Source: Clostridium magnum DSM 2767 (GTDB lineage Bacteria; Bacillota; Clostridia; Clostridiales; Clostridiaceae). Taken from it: a stretch of DNA of 64,000 bases. This document shows, piece by piece, positions 63,954-64,000 of the stretch; the first letter of the stretch is position 1, and every line of letters starts with the position of its first letter. Position numbers and translations under genes: made by a program. The stretch covers positions 248,001 through 312,000 of the forward strand of contig NZ_LWAE01000004.1 in the NCBI RefSeq assembly GCF_001623875.1, in the 5' to 3' direction. The notes beneath the pieces were generated by a model. That model was not told where the DNA came from, made no database searches, and worked only from the letters and a program-made list of their open reading frames with translations.

Positions 63954-64000
63954 TTATAACACCTACCCTATCTTTTTAGAACTTAATTAAGTTCATTATT

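Overview
The window is AT-rich, with strong Shine-Dalgarno sites, short intergenic gaps and many hairpin-plus-T-run terminators. The protein families point to an anaerobic, amino-acid- and alcohol-metabolising Clostridium (sensu stricto): butyrate kinase/phosphotransbutyrylase, indolepyruvate:ferredoxin oxidoreductase, several Fe-alcohol dehydrogenases and a glycyl-radical microcompartment. I cannot fix the species from sequence alone. No rRNA, tRNA or CRISPR array was seen.

Layout. 1-26.4 kb is housekeeping and accessory: the end of an amino-acid ABC transporter, a patatin-like lipase, addA-pepT, a diguanylate cyclase, a cobalt/nickel ECF component, lipA/lplA, pepD, a Bfd-like ferredoxin, a PAS hybrid histidine kinase, a small kinase-fold protein, two near-duplicate Fe-alcohol dehydrogenases, asnB, a chemoreceptor and a PilZ protein. 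26.6-27.3 kb holds a truncated integrase and a decayed repeat. 27.3-45.2 kb, all on the minus strand, is a choline-utilisation glycyl-radical microcompartment locus. It has CutC with every diagnostic residue at the canonical number, CutD, eight shell proteins, aldehyde dehydrogenase, PduL, PduS/PduT electron carriers, EutJ/P/Q/T-like accessory proteins, and two tandem copies of a 'permease plus small winged-helix-like protein' pair. 45.8-47.9 kb holds a BmrR-type MerR regulator and an alcohol dehydrogenase that probably serve the same locus. 48.2-56.3 kb is a 2-oxo-acid oxidation module: ptb, iorA, iorB, buk and an aminotransferase, with a sigma-54 activator and a -24/-12 promoter. 56.5-60.6 kb holds an enoate-reductase-like flavoenzyme, an Fe-ADH and a LysR regulator. 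60.9-63.5 kb is a large predicted fusion: ribokinase-like, AAA+ ATPase and RyR domain. The window ends in a 42-residue OadG-like membrane peptide.

How it works together. Inside the microcompartment CutC splits choline to trimethylamine and acetaldehyde. The active aldehyde dehydrogenase (28336-29943) and PduL would convert acetaldehyde to acetyl-phosphate, and an alcohol dehydrogenase would regenerate NAD+. PduT and PduS could carry electrons through the shell. Two near-identical minus-strand promoters with 20-bp spacers, each holding the same dyad, precede the permease pairs and the first shell gene. This is the classic layout for MerR-type activation.

Most notable observations: (1) a modular, covarying two-hairpin repeat family of about 130-250 bp, with eight copies plus one solo submodule, often placed directly upstream of Shine-Dalgarno sites or at stop codons; (2) a second aldehyde dehydrogenase in the cut locus that has lost both the catalytic Cys and the catalytic Asn; (3) the paired MerR-type promoters; (4) the RyR-AAA fusion; (5) a sigma-54 promoter whose leader is almost entirely one copy of the repeat.
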